Shown here piece after piece: positions 26,556 through 35,432 of a stretch of DNA of 64,000 nucleotides. The stretch is from CAYVQZ01 sp964453435 (lineage in GTDB: Bacteria; Abyssobacteria; SURF-5), in contig CAYVQZ010000004.1 of the NCBI GenBank assembly GCA_964453435.1, positions 49,641 to 113,640 on the forward strand. Direction: 5' to 3'. The notes beneath the pieces are model-generated. The model was not told where the DNA came from and did not search any database. It saw only the letters and a list, made by a program, of their open reading frames with translations. The translations under genes were made by a program, and so were the position numbers. Within the stretch, counting starts at the first letter, position 1. Every line of letters begins with the position of its first letter.

Positions 26556-27944
26556 TCAGAAAGGTTCGTCCCGTTTCGCACGATTTTCAAAACGCACCTG
26601 GTCACCGAAGAAGTTCAGTTCCACGACGCCGGTGGGACCATTGCGCTGTTTTGCGACGATAACTTCGGCTTTGTTCAGCAGGTTTTCCGGTATCTCGGCG
26701 TTCGGATGCTGGAGCTTATAATAGTACTCTTCGCGATAGAGCATCAGCACGACGTCGGCATCCTGTTCGATGGCGCCCGACTCGCGCAGGTCGGCGAGTT
26801 GCGGCCGATTTTCCTCGCGCCGCTCGACCGCGCGGCTCAACTGGGAGAGGGCGATGACCGGCACCTCAAGCTCGCGGGCAAGCGCTTTTAAGTGGCGCGA
26901 GATCATGGATATTTCCTGTTGGCGGTTCTCGACGCGTCTCACGCGCTCTTCCATGAGCTGGAGATAATCGATCACGATGAGGTCGAGGTTTTTTCTCGCC
27001 TTCAGCATTCGGGCTTTCGCCCGTATCTCCATTGCCGAGATGGACGGAGAATCGTCGATGAAAATGTTTGCCTGCGCAAGGCGGCCGGCCGCGTCGGTGA
27101 GGTCGGGATACAGTTTGGCGTCGAAGAAGCCGGTCTGCAGGCTTCGGAGGCTGAGGTCTCTTGAGTGAGCCTCGGAGCACAGCATTCGGAGCACGAGTTG
27201 GTGCTTGGCCATTTCCAGGCTGAAAACCGCCACAGCCTTTTTTTCCCTGACGGCGGCATGCTGGGCAATGTTGAGCGCGAAGCTTGTTTTTCCCATCGAG
27301 GGTCTTCCGGCCACGATGAGGAGGTCGGAATGCTGAAGGCCGGAAAGCATGTGGTCCAGGTCGACAAAACCTGTCGGGGTACCCGTGATCTGGCGGCGGT
27401 TATTGTATAGTTCGTCAACCCACTTAAAAACCGGATGGACCAGGTCTTCCAGGGGCGAGATGGAGGTTGTGATCCGTTTTTCGACGATTTCGAAGATTCG
27501 TTTTTCGGCTCTGTCCAGGACCTCTTCGACTTCCGGGCCTTCGCCGCAGGCGTCGGTTATGATGTCGGTTGCGGCGGTCAACAGTTCTCTGAGCCACGCT
27601 TTCTCGAGCACGATCCGGGAGTAGTAGTCAACATGGGCGACGTCCGGGACCATATCGAGAAGTTGGGCGAGATACGTGGGCCCGCCCACGGACTCGATGT
27701 CTCCGTTCGAGCGCAGTTTTTCCGAGACGCTGATGAGGTCGATGGGTGTGTTCTGGTTGTACAGCTCGAGCATTGAGCGATAGATGCGTCGGTGAGCCTC
27801 GTCGTAGAAATGGATGTCGGAAAGTTTCTCGATGGATTGAGCGACCGCGCGTTCATCGAACAGCATCGCGCCCAAAACGCTTTGTTCGGCCTCGCGATTG
27901 TGCGGAGGCACTCGAGGAGAAATAGCTATATCCTTACTGGCCAC
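26556..27944 (-). CDS. dnaB: Replicative DNA helicase
   Basis: 462 aa. Hexameric helicase of the replication fork. N-terminal DnaB domain with PPHNREAEQSVLGAML; RecA-like core with Walker A GRPSMGKTSFALNIA, Walker B region LDLIVIDYLQLM, and SRHLKALARELEVPVIALSQ plus DLRESGAIEQDADVV. No intein. The start is GTG behind GAGAGG. Its place after rpsF-ssb-rpsR-rplI is the widely conserved order. Confidence 0.97.
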   Translation of the reverse strand: MASKDIAISPRVPPHNREAEQSVLGAMLFDERAVAQSIEKLSDIHFYDEAHRRIYRSMLELYNQNTPIDLISVSEKLRSNGDIESVGGPTYLAQLLDMVPDVAHVDYYSRIVLEKAWLRELLTAATDIITDACGEGPEVEEVLDRAEKRIFEIVEKRITTSISPLEDLVHPVFKWVDELYNNRRQITGTPTGFVDLDHMLSGLQHSDLLIVAGRPSMGKTSFALNIAQHAAVREKKAVAVFSLEMAKHQLVLRMLCSEAHSRDLSLRSLQTGFFDAKLYPDLTDAAGRLAQANIFIDDSPSISAMEIRAKARMLKARKNLDLIVIDYLQLMEERVRRVENRQQEISMISRHLKALARELEVPVIALSQLSRAVERREENRPQLADLRESGAIEQDADVVLMLYREEYYYKLQHPNAEIPENLLNKAEVIVAKQRNGPTGVVELNFFGDQVRFENRAKRDEPF

Positions 27945-28032
27945 CGCGGTTTACCTCTCTGACAAATGCTTGTCGGCAGCGAAAGACCTGGTTGATGTCC
28001 GTGTTTGACTTGTTTCCGGTGAAGTGGTTCGT

Positions 28033-28476
28033 TCAGGCTTTTACGACCCAGACTTTCAGTTTGGCCTCGACTTCGGGCATGAGTTTGACGGGCACGGTGA
28101 ATACGCCCAGCGACCTGATCGGCTCCTCCAGATGAATGGCTCTTTTTTCGACTTCCATGCCTTCTTTGCCCAGCGATTCCACGATGTCCATTGCGGTGAC
28201 GGAGCCATACAGCTTTTCTTCTTCGCCGACTTGCACGTGAATGGTGCACGAAGTTTTATCGATCTTTTCCGCCATGTTTCTGGCTTCTTTCAGCTTCTTG
28301 TCTCTTCTGTCTTGAAGGACCTTTTTCTCATGCTCAAGCTGTCGCATACGGCCCGGGTCCGCCTTGACAGCGAGGTCGCGCGGGATGAGATAATTGCGCG
28401 CGTACCCGTCTTTCACGTCGATCACATCGCCTGCTTTTCCCAGACCTTTCAATTCCTCTCGAAGTATGACCTTCAT
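28033..28476 (-). CDS. rplI: 50S ribosomal protein L9
   Basis: 147 aa, the usual length. MKVILREELKGLGKAGDVID and YARNYLIPRDLA are the N-terminal rRNA-binding signature; a charged connecting helix and the C-terminal domain follow. The ATG at 28476 after AAGGAAC is chosen over an upstream extension that has no homology. Confidence 0.95.
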   Translation of the reverse strand: MKVILREELKGLGKAGDVIDVKDGYARNYLIPRDLAVKADPGRMRQLEHEKKVLQDRRDKKLKEARNMAEKIDKTSCTIHVQVGEEEKLYGSVTAMDIVESLGKEGMEVEKRAIHLEEPIRSLGVFTVPVKLMPEVEAKLKVWVVKA

Positions 28477-28673
28477 CGGTGTTCCTTCCCAGTTTTGTTC
28501 GTAAGGTACACACCGCCGCTCTGACGTGTCAATGGTAAGGTTGCGGCGGCCGACAATGCCGAACGCGGACGCGCTGAACGGTCTCCCTGCCCTATGCCAC
28601 AATGCCGTGGATATGGTCCCCCGCAACGACGACATGTTCCGGGGAAACTCGTCGACGCCATGCGCTGGCGACC

Positions 28674-28910
28674 TCAATCGGCGGTAAAGGGCATGAGCGC
28701 CACCATACGGGCGCGTTTGATTGCCATGCCGAGCGCCCGCTGATGCCGCGCGCAGTTGCCTGATATTCTGCGGGGAATAATTTTTCCGCGCTCTGTCGTG
28801 TAATGTTTCAGCTTCTGGACATCTTTGTAGTCGATGTCTTCGGGCGCGATTTTGTCGGCGCAGAATCGACAGACTTTACGTCGTCCAAAGGATTTTTTTG
28901 ACCGTGCCAT
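28674..28910 (-). CDS. rpsR: 30S ribosomal protein S18
   Basis: 78 aa. Contains the Cys-rich variant CRFCADK, DYKDVQKLKHYTTERGKIIPRR-type core and GNCARHQRALGMAIKRAR, all diagnostic. It stands between ssb and rplI. The 200-base gap to rplI holds no gene. Confidence 0.96.
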   Translation of the reverse strand: MARSKKSFGRRKVCRFCADKIAPEDIDYKDVQKLKHYTTERGKIIPRRISGNCARHQRALGMAIKRARMVALMPFTAD

Positions 28911-28964
28911 ATCTTACCTGAGTTTTCCCTTCAGTGGATAGTTCATTCGCAGAGTCCGTACTTG

Positions 28965-29393
28965 TCAGAACGGTATGTCATCGGAGTCTTCGGGTCCGGG
29001 AATGTTATCGGAGCCGGCGCTGCGCGCGACTCCTCCTTCGCGGTCACCGCTCCAATCCATGAACTGGACCCGGCTTGCCACAACTTCGATGGAGGTTCTC
29101 TTCGAGCCGTCATTGGCTTCCCATTGGCGGCTTTGCAGGCGTCCTTCCACGAAGACGGGTCTGCCTTTGCTGAGATACTCGACACATCGTTCCGCCTGTT
29201 TTTGCCAGACATTGACGTTTAGATAACAGACGTCTTCCCTCTTATCGCCGTCTTTGCCGAAGAACGTGGAATTTACGGCCATTCGGAGCGTCGTGACAGG
29301 AATACCCGACGGCGTGTAGCGAAGCTCGGGGTCCTGGGTGAGCCTTCCGGCAAGGAATACCTTGTTGACTTCTATCATGCTGAGCTGTGACAT
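28965..29393 (-). CDS. ssb: Single-stranded DNA-binding protein
   Basis: About 142 aa with an OB fold (VNKVFLAGRLTQDPELRYTP, then FFVEGRLQSRQW-like strands) and the acidic C-terminal tip DSDDIPF that recruits replication and repair proteins. The ATG at 29393 follows GAGGGG; it lies 17 bases after rpsF. The upstream part of the open frame overlaps rpsF and is not coding. Confidence 0.94.
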   Translation of the reverse strand: MSQLSMIEVNKVFLAGRLTQDPELRYTPSGIPVTTLRMAVNSTFFGKDGDKREDVCYLNVNVWQKQAERCVEYLSKGRPVFVEGRLQSRQWEANDGSKRTSIEVVASRVQFMDWSGDREGGVARSAGSDNIPGPEDSDDIPF

Positions 29394-29410
29394 GGCGGGA
29401 ATCCCCTCTG

Positions 29411-29716
29411 TTAGCCCGCGGTTGACTTTCTCTCCGCCTGTTTGAGAATCTGGTGGCGAACGACTTGCTCGCTGAGCGCGAAGTGTCTGGCCAGTTTTCC
29501 GATTACGTCTCCCGGGGCTTCGCAGTCCATCTTGAGATATGTGCCCTCGGGATGGTGTTCGATCTCGTACGCGAGCTTCTTGCGCCCCCAATTTTCCAGA
29601 TTCAGAATGATGCCTCCATTGCGGGTTACCTGTTGCTGAGCCCGTTCGGAGACCTGGGCGATTGCCTCCTCCGACGCTTCAGGCTGAACGATGATTATCA
29701 CTTCGTATTTGTTCAA
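29411..29716 (-). CDS. rpsF: 30S ribosomal protein S6
   Basis: 101 aa from a TTG preceded by GGAGGTG at correct distance; the only in-frame start that gives the normal S6 N-terminus NKYEVIIIVQPEASEEA. WGRKKLAYEIEHHPEGTYL is the family core. First gene of the operon behind the promoter at 29764-29792. Confidence 0.95.
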   Translation of the reverse strand: MNKYEVIIIVQPEASEEAIAQVSERAQQQVTRNGGIILNLENWGRKKLAYEIEHHPEGTYLKMDCEAPGDVIGKLARHFALSEQVVRHQILKQAERKSTAG

Positions 29717-29763
29717 TATTTCACCTCCGAATGCGCTATCCGTCACAAGGGCGGATTTCGTGT

Positions 29764-29792
29764 ATTTTAACACACAGGCTATTTGTTGGCAA
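29764..29792 (-). promoter_or_regulatory. Promoter of the rpsF-ssb-rpsR-rplI-dnaB-dap operon
   Basis: Minus strand: TTGCCA (29787-29792), 17-base spacer, TAAAAT (29764-29769), about 50 bases ahead of the rpsF start codon. Confidence 0.65.
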
Positions 29793-29857
29793 GCCGGTAT
29801 CGTCTCACGACCGCTCGGTGAGCGAAGCGATGCGATATCTTCCGGCTGGCAAGGCAA

Positions 29858-29892
29858 GAGAGACAGCCTCCCACATGCGGAGAGACTGTCTC
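29858..29892 (-). terminator. Candidate terminator hairpin after hppA
   Basis: GAGACAG and CTGTCTC arms extended by CCTCC/GGAGAG pairing form a long, slightly bulged hairpin 36 bases past the hppA stop. Only a weak T content follows, so termination is plausible and not certain. Confidence 0.4.
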
Positions 29893-29927
29893 CGTTACGT
29901 ATTCGCAACTCGCAAGAGCTGCTGTTA

Positions 29928-32021
29928 TCAGAGTGCGATAAACAGTGGCGCCAGCACGAGCGAGATGACGGCCATCAGTTTTATGAGAATGTTGATCGAG
30001 GGGCCTACCGTGTCTTTCAGCGGGTCGCCGACGGTATCGCCGACGACGGCGGCCTTATGAGCCTCCGAGCCTTTCCCGCCGAAGTTGCCTTCCTCGATGT
30101 ACTTTTTCGCATTATCCATCGCGCCGCCGCTGTTGGCCATTTGGATTCCGAGCATCACGCCGACCACAAGCGCTCCGATGAGCATGCCGGCAAGGCCGGC
30201 GGGGCTAAGAACGAACCCGACCACCACGGGCGCAAGGATGGCTATGATACCCGGCAGCAACATGCCCTTGATTGCGCTGCGGGTGCTGATGTCGACGCAG
30301 GTTTCCGGGTCGGGGTCGGCTTTGCCTTCCATGAGCCCGGGTATTTCACGGAACTGCCGCCGCACTTCCGCAATCATTTGGAATGCGCACTTGCTGACCG
30401 CTCCAAAGAGAAGTGAGGAAAACAGGAACGGCAGCATTCCGCCGATGAGCAGACCGGCCATCACTCGCGGGTCGGTCAGTTCCACACCCAGCAGCTTTGC
30501 GGACCCGATGAAAGCGGTCACGAGGCTCAGCGCCGCGAATGCCGCCGAACCGATTGCGAAACCCTTTCCGATTGCGGCGGTCGTGTTGCCGACGGAATCG
30601 AGTTTGTCGGTTATTCCTCTGACGCTTTTGTCGAGTTCGGCCATTTCAGCGATTCCGCCGGCGTTGTCGGCCACCGGCCCGTAGCTGTCGACCGATACAA
30701 TCATTCCGGTGGTTGCAAGCATTCCGAGCGAAGCGAGCGCAATGCCGTACATGCCGGACAATTTGTAAGCGACGATGATGGCCGCTGCGAGTATGATTAC
30801 CGGGATTGTTGTGCTCATCATTCCGACGGCCATTCCGCCGGTCACCGTGATAGCCGGGCCGCTCTGCGACGATTCGGCCAGGTTTCTGACGGGTTTGTAA
30901 TGGCTGGAGGTGAAATATTCACTCGTGAAGCCAACTATTATACCCGAAATGATGCCGGCCACGTTCGCCCAGAAAGGCCCCATTTTCCCGTAGCTCCCGA
31001 AGGGGCCTTCGAAGGGCAGGCCTATCCTGTTGACGATAAACCAGCTCGCAATGATGGTAAGGCCGGCGGCGATGTATGTCCCATTCATCAATGCGGACTG
31101 CGGGTTCTTGCCGCCACCGATTTTTACAAACATGATCCCGAGGATGGAGGAAAATATTCCGGCGGCCGCGATCAGGAACGGAATCATGAGAAGCCGCGAA
31201 TATTGGTCTGCATTGATGTACGTTTGGATGCTCCCCGCCTTATGCGCTATCGTGAGCGAGAACGCGATTGCAATGCTGGCGATAATCGCCTCCACGTAGC
31301 TCTCGAGCAGGTCCGCTCCAAGGCCGGCCACGTCGCCGACATTGTCACCGACGTTGTCCGCAATGACCGCCGGGTTGCGCGGGTCGTCCTCCGGAATTCC
31401 GGCCTCGACTTTCCCAACCAGGTCGGCGCCCATATCGGCGCCCTTGGTGAATATGCCGCCGCCGGAACGAGCGAACAGCGCGACGAGGCTGGCGCCCATC
31501 GCGTATCCGTTAATGTATACCGGATCACGGAATATGAGGTACACTATGCACAGACCCGCAAGGGCAAGGCCCACGACGCTCATGCCCATAACCGCGCCGC
31601 CGGAGACGGCGACGTCAAGGGCGCCGGTGATACCCTTTGCCCTGGCCGCCTCGGTCGTACGCGCATTCGAGCGCGTGGCGATACTCATTCCGATGTATCC
31701 GGCCAGCGCCGACATCAGCGCTCCCCCCACGAAGCAAAGCGATGTTTTCCAATTCAAGTCTATCGGAGGCTTGTTCGGAAACACTTTGCTCCAGATGGCC
31801 GGAGAAAGCGCAATAAGAACCGCAATGATGATGACGAAGGTAAAAACGTAGGTGTACTCGCGCTTTAGAAACGCTTTGGCGCCGGCTTGAACGAGGGATG
31901 ATATTTTCTGCATGCGCTCGTTGCCGGGGTCCTGCTTCATGGTGTATGATGCGAGATAGACGACGAACAAGAGCGCGACTATCCCCGAACCAAACGCTAC
32001 CCAGATTCCAGCATCTCCCAT
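29928..32021 (-). CDS. hppA: Membrane-bound pyrophosphatase, K+-dependent type
   Basis: 697 aa with about 16 hydrophobic helices. Hydrolyses pyrophosphate and pumps H+ or Na+ out of the cytoplasm. The active-site stretch GGGIFTKGADMGADLVGK, then EAGIPEDDPRNPAVIADNVG and DNVGDVAG, is complete. GNTTAAIGKGFAIGSAA carries Ala where K+-independent enzymes have Lys, which marks the K+-dependent subfamily; the pumped ion is not decided. Start ATG behind AGGAGGAG. Single-gene unit with its own consensus-like promoter. Confidence 0.95.
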   Translation of the reverse strand: MGDAGIWVAFGSGIVALLFVVYLASYTMKQDPGNERMQKISSLVQAGAKAFLKREYTYVFTFVIIIAVLIALSPAIWSKVFPNKPPIDLNWKTSLCFVGGALMSALAGYIGMSIATRSNARTTEAARAKGITGALDVAVSGGAVMGMSVVGLALAGLCIVYLIFRDPVYINGYAMGASLVALFARSGGGIFTKGADMGADLVGKVEAGIPEDDPRNPAVIADNVGDNVGDVAGLGADLLESYVEAIIASIAIAFSLTIAHKAGSIQTYINADQYSRLLMIPFLIAAAGIFSSILGIMFVKIGGGKNPQSALMNGTYIAAGLTIIASWFIVNRIGLPFEGPFGSYGKMGPFWANVAGIISGIIVGFTSEYFTSSHYKPVRNLAESSQSGPAITVTGGMAVGMMSTTIPVIILAAAIIVAYKLSGMYGIALASLGMLATTGMIVSVDSYGPVADNAGGIAEMAELDKSVRGITDKLDSVGNTTAAIGKGFAIGSAAFAALSLVTAFIGSAKLLGVELTDPRVMAGLLIGGMLPFLFSSLLFGAVSKCAFQMIAEVRRQFREIPGLMEGKADPDPETCVDISTRSAIKGMLLPGIIAILAPVVVGFVLSPAGLAGMLIGALVVGVMLGIQMANSGGAMDNAKKYIEEGNFGGKGSEAHKAAVVGDTVGDPLKDTVGPSINILIKLMAVISLVLAPLFIAL

Positions 32022-32091
32022 AACCTCTCCTCCTCATCGTAGTTTTAACAGGGGCTAAAAAGTAAGGCAGGAACTATGTTTACCGCGCGCT

Positions 32092-32120
32092 AGTATACAA
32101 GAAACCGCATGGTTTGTCAA
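32092..32120 (-). promoter_or_regulatory. Strong promoter of hppA
   Basis: Minus strand: TTGACA (32115-32120), 17-base spacer, TATACT (32092-32097). It lies 70 bases before the hppA start codon. Between this promoter and the divergent one at 32327 are remnants of the palindromic repeats (TGTCCCCGGA, CAACCGTGAGACAGATTC) and no gene. Confidence 0.75.
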
Positions 32121-32326
32121 TGCGCCCGAACATGCATTGGACACGGGACCGAGAAAGCCATGTCCCCGGACTCGAGTACAGCCTCCTGCCCGGGGTTTTC
32201 GGCCATATGGGCAACCGTGAGACAGATTCCCCGGGCCGCCTTTCCTTCTCTGCGGAATTACAAACTATTGATTGAAAATAGAAGGCGGAGTGATTTTCCG
32301 GTCGGGCGGGAGCACGTATCGCGTTC

Positions 32327-32355
32327 TTGACAAAGGGGAGGGAAAATGCTACCAT
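32327..32355 (+). promoter_or_regulatory. Predicted promoter of the yceD-rpmF-fab operon
   Basis: TTGACA (32327-32332), 17-base spacer, TACCAT (32350-32355). It gives a leader of about 255 bases before yceD. Confidence 0.55.
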
Positions 32356-32361
32356 CAACGC

Positions 32362-32505
32362 GGAAAATTGTGCTGTAATTATGAGAAACGCCCGTACCGG
32401 GGTGGCAGCAAGTGGCTGTTTAACCGCTTGCTTCTGGCAGGGGAGCAGTGGGGGATACTTCTGGTAGCTGTGTGGCGCGAGAAATATCGCCACCTGTTCC
32501 TTTCT
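32362..32505 (+). ncRNA. Structured leader or small RNA candidate before yceD
   Basis: From the predicted transcription start the sequence contains GCAAGTGG-loop-CCGCTTGC (32408-32431, one G-U pair) and GTGGCG-loop-CGCCAC (32472-32493), the latter followed by a pyrimidine-rich run CTGTTCCTTTCTT. This could be a separate small RNA or an attenuated leader. It does not carry the conserved blocks of SRP RNA, tmRNA or RNase P RNA, and I cannot name a family. Confidence 0.25.
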
Positions 32506-32616
32506 TCGAAGTTGCGGTATGCTCTTCCTTTGTAGTCTTTTCCGGCCACTCTATTGCCGGACTCTCGGGCTCGAAAATCAATGTTTCCCGACATATGATT
32601 GGGGTGCTGATAAGAA

Positions 32617-33144
32617 GTGAAAATTCGGACCGACCAAATCGCTGAAGAAGCGGAACGCATAGAGGTCAACATCGAGCCATCGGAAATACGGCTCGGGGTT
32701 CCCTGTTACCGTTTGAACGACCCGCTTGTTTTCAGCGGAACAGTGATAAAGAGCGAGGATGACATCTATATAGAGGGCAAACTGCAGGGCGCAATCGAAT
32801 CGGAATGCAGCCGTTGTCTGACGTCGTTCAAGATGCCTCTCGACCTTGAGGTGAACGTCGTGTACGTGCCTGAACGAGAGGTGAGCGAAGAGGAGGGCGC
32901 TGACATTGAGGAGGGCGCGAATACGTTCTATTACAGCGGGGACACGGTAGACCTGCGGCAGGAAATTCAGGACCTGGTTCTCGTGAGCCTTCCGATCAAA
33001 CCGGTATGCAGGCCCGAATGCAAGGGGCTTTGTTCACAATGCGGCGCGGATTTGAACGAGGGGCCGTGCGGCTGTGAGCAACGGACCGGCCCGTCGCCGT
33101 TCGACAAACTGAAAGGGCTGCGATCGAAGCTGAAGGACACGTGA
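32617..33144 (+). CDS. yceD: YceD/DUF177 family protein
   Basis: 175 aa from a GTG. CSRCLTSFKMPLDLEV in the middle and the C-terminal VCRPECKGLCSQCGADLN signature are diagnostic. Members are linked to 23S rRNA handling and nearly always lie directly upstream of rpmF, as here (56 bases). The Cys clusters suggest metal binding. Confidence 0.9.
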   Translation: MKIRTDQIAEEAERIEVNIEPSEIRLGVPCYRLNDPLVFSGTVIKSEDDIYIEGKLQGAIESECSRCLTSFKMPLDLEVNVVYVPEREVSEEEGADIEEGANTFYYSGDTVDLRQEIQDLVLVSLPIKPVCRPECKGLCSQCGADLNEGPCGCEQRTGPSPFDKLKGLRSKLKDT

Positions 33145-33200
33145 TCCGCGAGGACGCGGAAGCTTTAAAATAGAATCCAGTGTAGATGGGAGGCAATTAA

Positions 33201-33383
33201 ATGGCTCAGCCAAAGCGGAGAATTTCGCGCGCGCGCCGGGACAAGCGACGGTCTCATCTGGCGCTTAAGCCCCCGAATGTGGTCAAATGCTCCAACTGCG
33301 GCAAACCGTCCCTTTCTCATCGGGTTTGCCCCGAGTGCGGGTTTTATGATGGCCGCCAGGTTGTGCTGACTTCCGAAAAATGA
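33201..33383 (+). CDS. rpmF: 50S ribosomal protein L32
   Basis: 60 aa. PKRRISRARRDKRRSHLAL at the start and the zinc-binding pattern C..C...(H)RVCPECG with YDGRQV at the end match the Cys-type L32. Ribosome site GGGAGG. The usual downstream genes plsX and fabH are absent; fabD comes next after 34 bases. Confidence 0.95.
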   Translation: MAQPKRRISRARRDKRRSHLALKPPNVVKCSNCGKPSLSHRVCPECGFYDGRQVVLTSEK

Positions 33384-33417
33384 GTCGCCGGACAGCCTGG
33401 TGAAGTGGAGGAGGCGG

Positions 33418-34344
33418 ATGGGGAAAACCGCGTGGATGTTTCCGGGACAGGGCAGCCAGTATGTGGGTATGTGCCGCGAAGTCTGTGACCGGTATGAAGA
33501 GGCCCGTCTCACCTTTGCCGAAGCCGAGGAGGCAGCGGATAGCGACCTCCGCCGGGTGATTTTCGATGGGCCGGAAGACCTGCTGAAAGAGACAAGGAAC
33601 GCTCAACCCGCCATATTCCTGGCCAGCGTGGCGCTTTCGAGGGTCCTGTCGGCGATGGATTTGTCGCCGGAGCTCATCGCCGGACACAGTCTTGGCGAGT
33701 ATTCGGCGCTCGTGACGAGCGGGTCCCTGACGTTTGTTGACGCGTTGAAATTGGTTCAAGCACGCGCGGAGGCGATGCAGTATGCCTGCACACTGAAAGA
33801 GGGCGCAATGTGGGCCATACTCGGCCTCGATGTTCCCGTCGTCGAGGAGGTCTGCGGCGCGATTTCCGATGGCATTGTGGACATAGCCAATTTGAATTGC
33901 CCGGGACAGATAGTCATATCGGGTGAGGCGGATGCCGTGGCCCGCGCCGCCGAGGAGGCCAAAAAACGAGGAGCGAAGCGGGCGATGCGCCTTGCGGTGT
34001 CAGGCGCCTTTCACTCTCGGTTGATGTGCCCGGCGGCGGAGAGATTCGAACCCTTCCTGCGTTCCGCCAGGCTCTCAGTTCCGGAGGCGGAGTTTTACCC
34101 GAATGTGTCGGCCCAAGTCACGAACGAACCCGAAGAGATTCGGCGCCGCCTCGGCGAGCAGCTATGCAGTCCGGTGCGCTGGCAGGCGACAATCGAGAAG
34201 ATGCTCGCGCGCGGGGCGGATACTTTTGTGGAGGTGGGTCCGGGGAAGGTGCTCACAGGGTTGCTGAGGCGGATTGACGGCTCGGCGATTGGCCTGAATG
34301 TGGACACGGTCGATTGCCTTGAATCGATTGCACGATCGACATGA
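33418..34344 (+). CDS. fabD: Malonyl-CoA:ACP transacylase
   Basis: 308 aa. Loads malonate onto ACP for fatty-acid synthesis. WMFPGQGSQYVGM at the start, the nucleophile in AGHSLGEYSAL (Ser91) and the catalytic His in VSGAFHSRLM are present. The ATG at 33418 follows GGAGGAGG. The stop overlaps the fabG start by ATGA, indicating coupled translation. Confidence 0.95.
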   Translation: MGKTAWMFPGQGSQYVGMCREVCDRYEEARLTFAEAEEAADSDLRRVIFDGPEDLLKETRNAQPAIFLASVALSRVLSAMDLSPELIAGHSLGEYSALVTSGSLTFVDALKLVQARAEAMQYACTLKEGAMWAILGLDVPVVEEVCGAISDGIVDIANLNCPGQIVISGEADAVARAAEEAKKRGAKRAMRLAVSGAFHSRLMCPAAERFEPFLRSARLSVPEAEFYPNVSAQVTNEPEEIRRRLGEQLCSPVRWQATIEKMLARGADTFVEVGPGKVLTGLLRRIDGSAIGLNVDTVDCLESIARST

Positions 34345-35099
34345 TTGCAGGACGGAACCGGCAGTTGGAAGGAAAGGTTGCGGTTGTCACGGGGGGGTCC
34401 CGCGGCATTGGGCGGGCCGTGGCGCGGGCGCTGGCGCAGGACGGCGCGACGGTTATGGTCTGCAGCCGGAATATCGAATCGAACAGGGATACGGCCGAGT
34501 TCATAAAATCCGAAGGGGGCTCGGCGTACCCGTACCAACTGGACGTAACATCCGCCGACTCTGTTGCCGCATTCGTGAAGGAAGTGCTGGAGGAGTTCGG
34601 CCGGATTGATATTCTGGTAAACAATGCCGGGGTGACGGCGGATAACCTGTTGCTGCGGATGAAAGAGGCCGACTGGGACAGGGTGATTGACACGAACCTG
34701 AAAGGAACGTTCAACTGCACGAAGGCAGCGGCCCGGGCGATGATCAAGCAGCGAGGCGGCAAAATCATTAACATAACGTCGGTTGTCGGGCTGGTCGGAA
34801 ATCCGGGACAGGCGAACTACGCGGCTTCAAAGGCCGGCATCATCGGGTTCACGAAATCCGTCGCGCGGGAACTGGCCTCGCGGAACATTACCGTAAACTG
34901 TGTGGCGCCCGGCTTTATCAATACCGCACTGACTGCGGCGCTTCCGGAAGAAGCAAGGGGAGAAGTGCTCAAGCTGATTCCGCTTGGCCGATTTGGAGAG
35001 CCGGAAGATGTGGCGGAGACTGTTCGTTTTCTGGCCTCGCCCGCTTCGGATTACATTACCGGCGAGGTGATTCGGGCTGACGGCGGCATGGCAATGTGA
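34341..35099 (+). CDS. fabG: 3-oxoacyl-ACP reductase
   Basis: 252 aa short-chain dehydrogenase. TGGSRGIG binds NADPH, NNAGVTADNLLLRMKE is typical for FabG, and the catalytic Tyr160 and Lys164 are in NYAASKAG with a preceding Ser in NITSVVG. ADGGMAM ends the protein as in most FabG. Reduces 3-oxoacyl-ACP during elongation. Confidence 0.96.
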   Translation: MIAGRNRQLEGKVAVVTGGSRGIGRAVARALAQDGATVMVCSRNIESNRDTAEFIKSEGGSAYPYQLDVTSADSVAAFVKEVLEEFGRIDILVNNAGVTADNLLLRMKEADWDRVIDTNLKGTFNCTKAAARAMIKQRGGKIINITSVVGLVGNPGQANYAASKAGIIGFTKSVARELASRNITVNCVAPGFINTALTAALPEEARGEVLKLIPLGRFGEPEDVAETVRFLASPASDYITGEVIRADGGMAM

Positions 35100-35153
35100 A
35101 TTCCCGGTTCAGAGGAGAACGGATTGTTGCAGGGAAAGGAGCAGGGTTTTGGT

Positions 35154-35387
35154 ATGGTGCAAGTGCGAGATGAGAAGATCAAGGAGTTAATAGCCGAGAA
35201 GCTCGACATTAATATCGAGCAGATCACGGACGAAGCCAAGTTCATTGATGATCTTGGGGCGGATTCATTGGATGTGGTTGAGCTTATCATGACGCTGGAG
35301 GACGAGTTTGGTATTGAGATAACCGATGAGGATGCGGAGAAGATACAGACAGTCCGCAACGCGATAGATTTTATCAAGAGCCTTTAG
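35154..35387 (+). CDS. acpP: Acyl carrier protein
   Basis: 77 aa. The phosphopantetheine Ser is Ser38 in GADSLDVVELIM. Highly acidic, normal length. The ATG at 35154 is 12 bases after GGAG; a TTG at 35124 behind another GGAG would add ten residues and cannot be excluded. Central carrier of the fatty-acid operon. Confidence 0.96.
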   Translation: MVQVRDEKIKELIAEKLDINIEQITDEAKFIDDLGADSLDVVELIMTLEDEFGIEITDEDAEKIQTVRNAIDFIKSL

Positions 35388-35432
35388 AAGGGACGAGAAT
35401 TTACGGGATAACCACGCACGAATGAGGTCTTC

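Noticed and set aside
32362..32505. SRP RNA, tmRNA or RNase P RNA
   Set aside because: The conserved blocks of these RNAs are not present; only generic hairpins.
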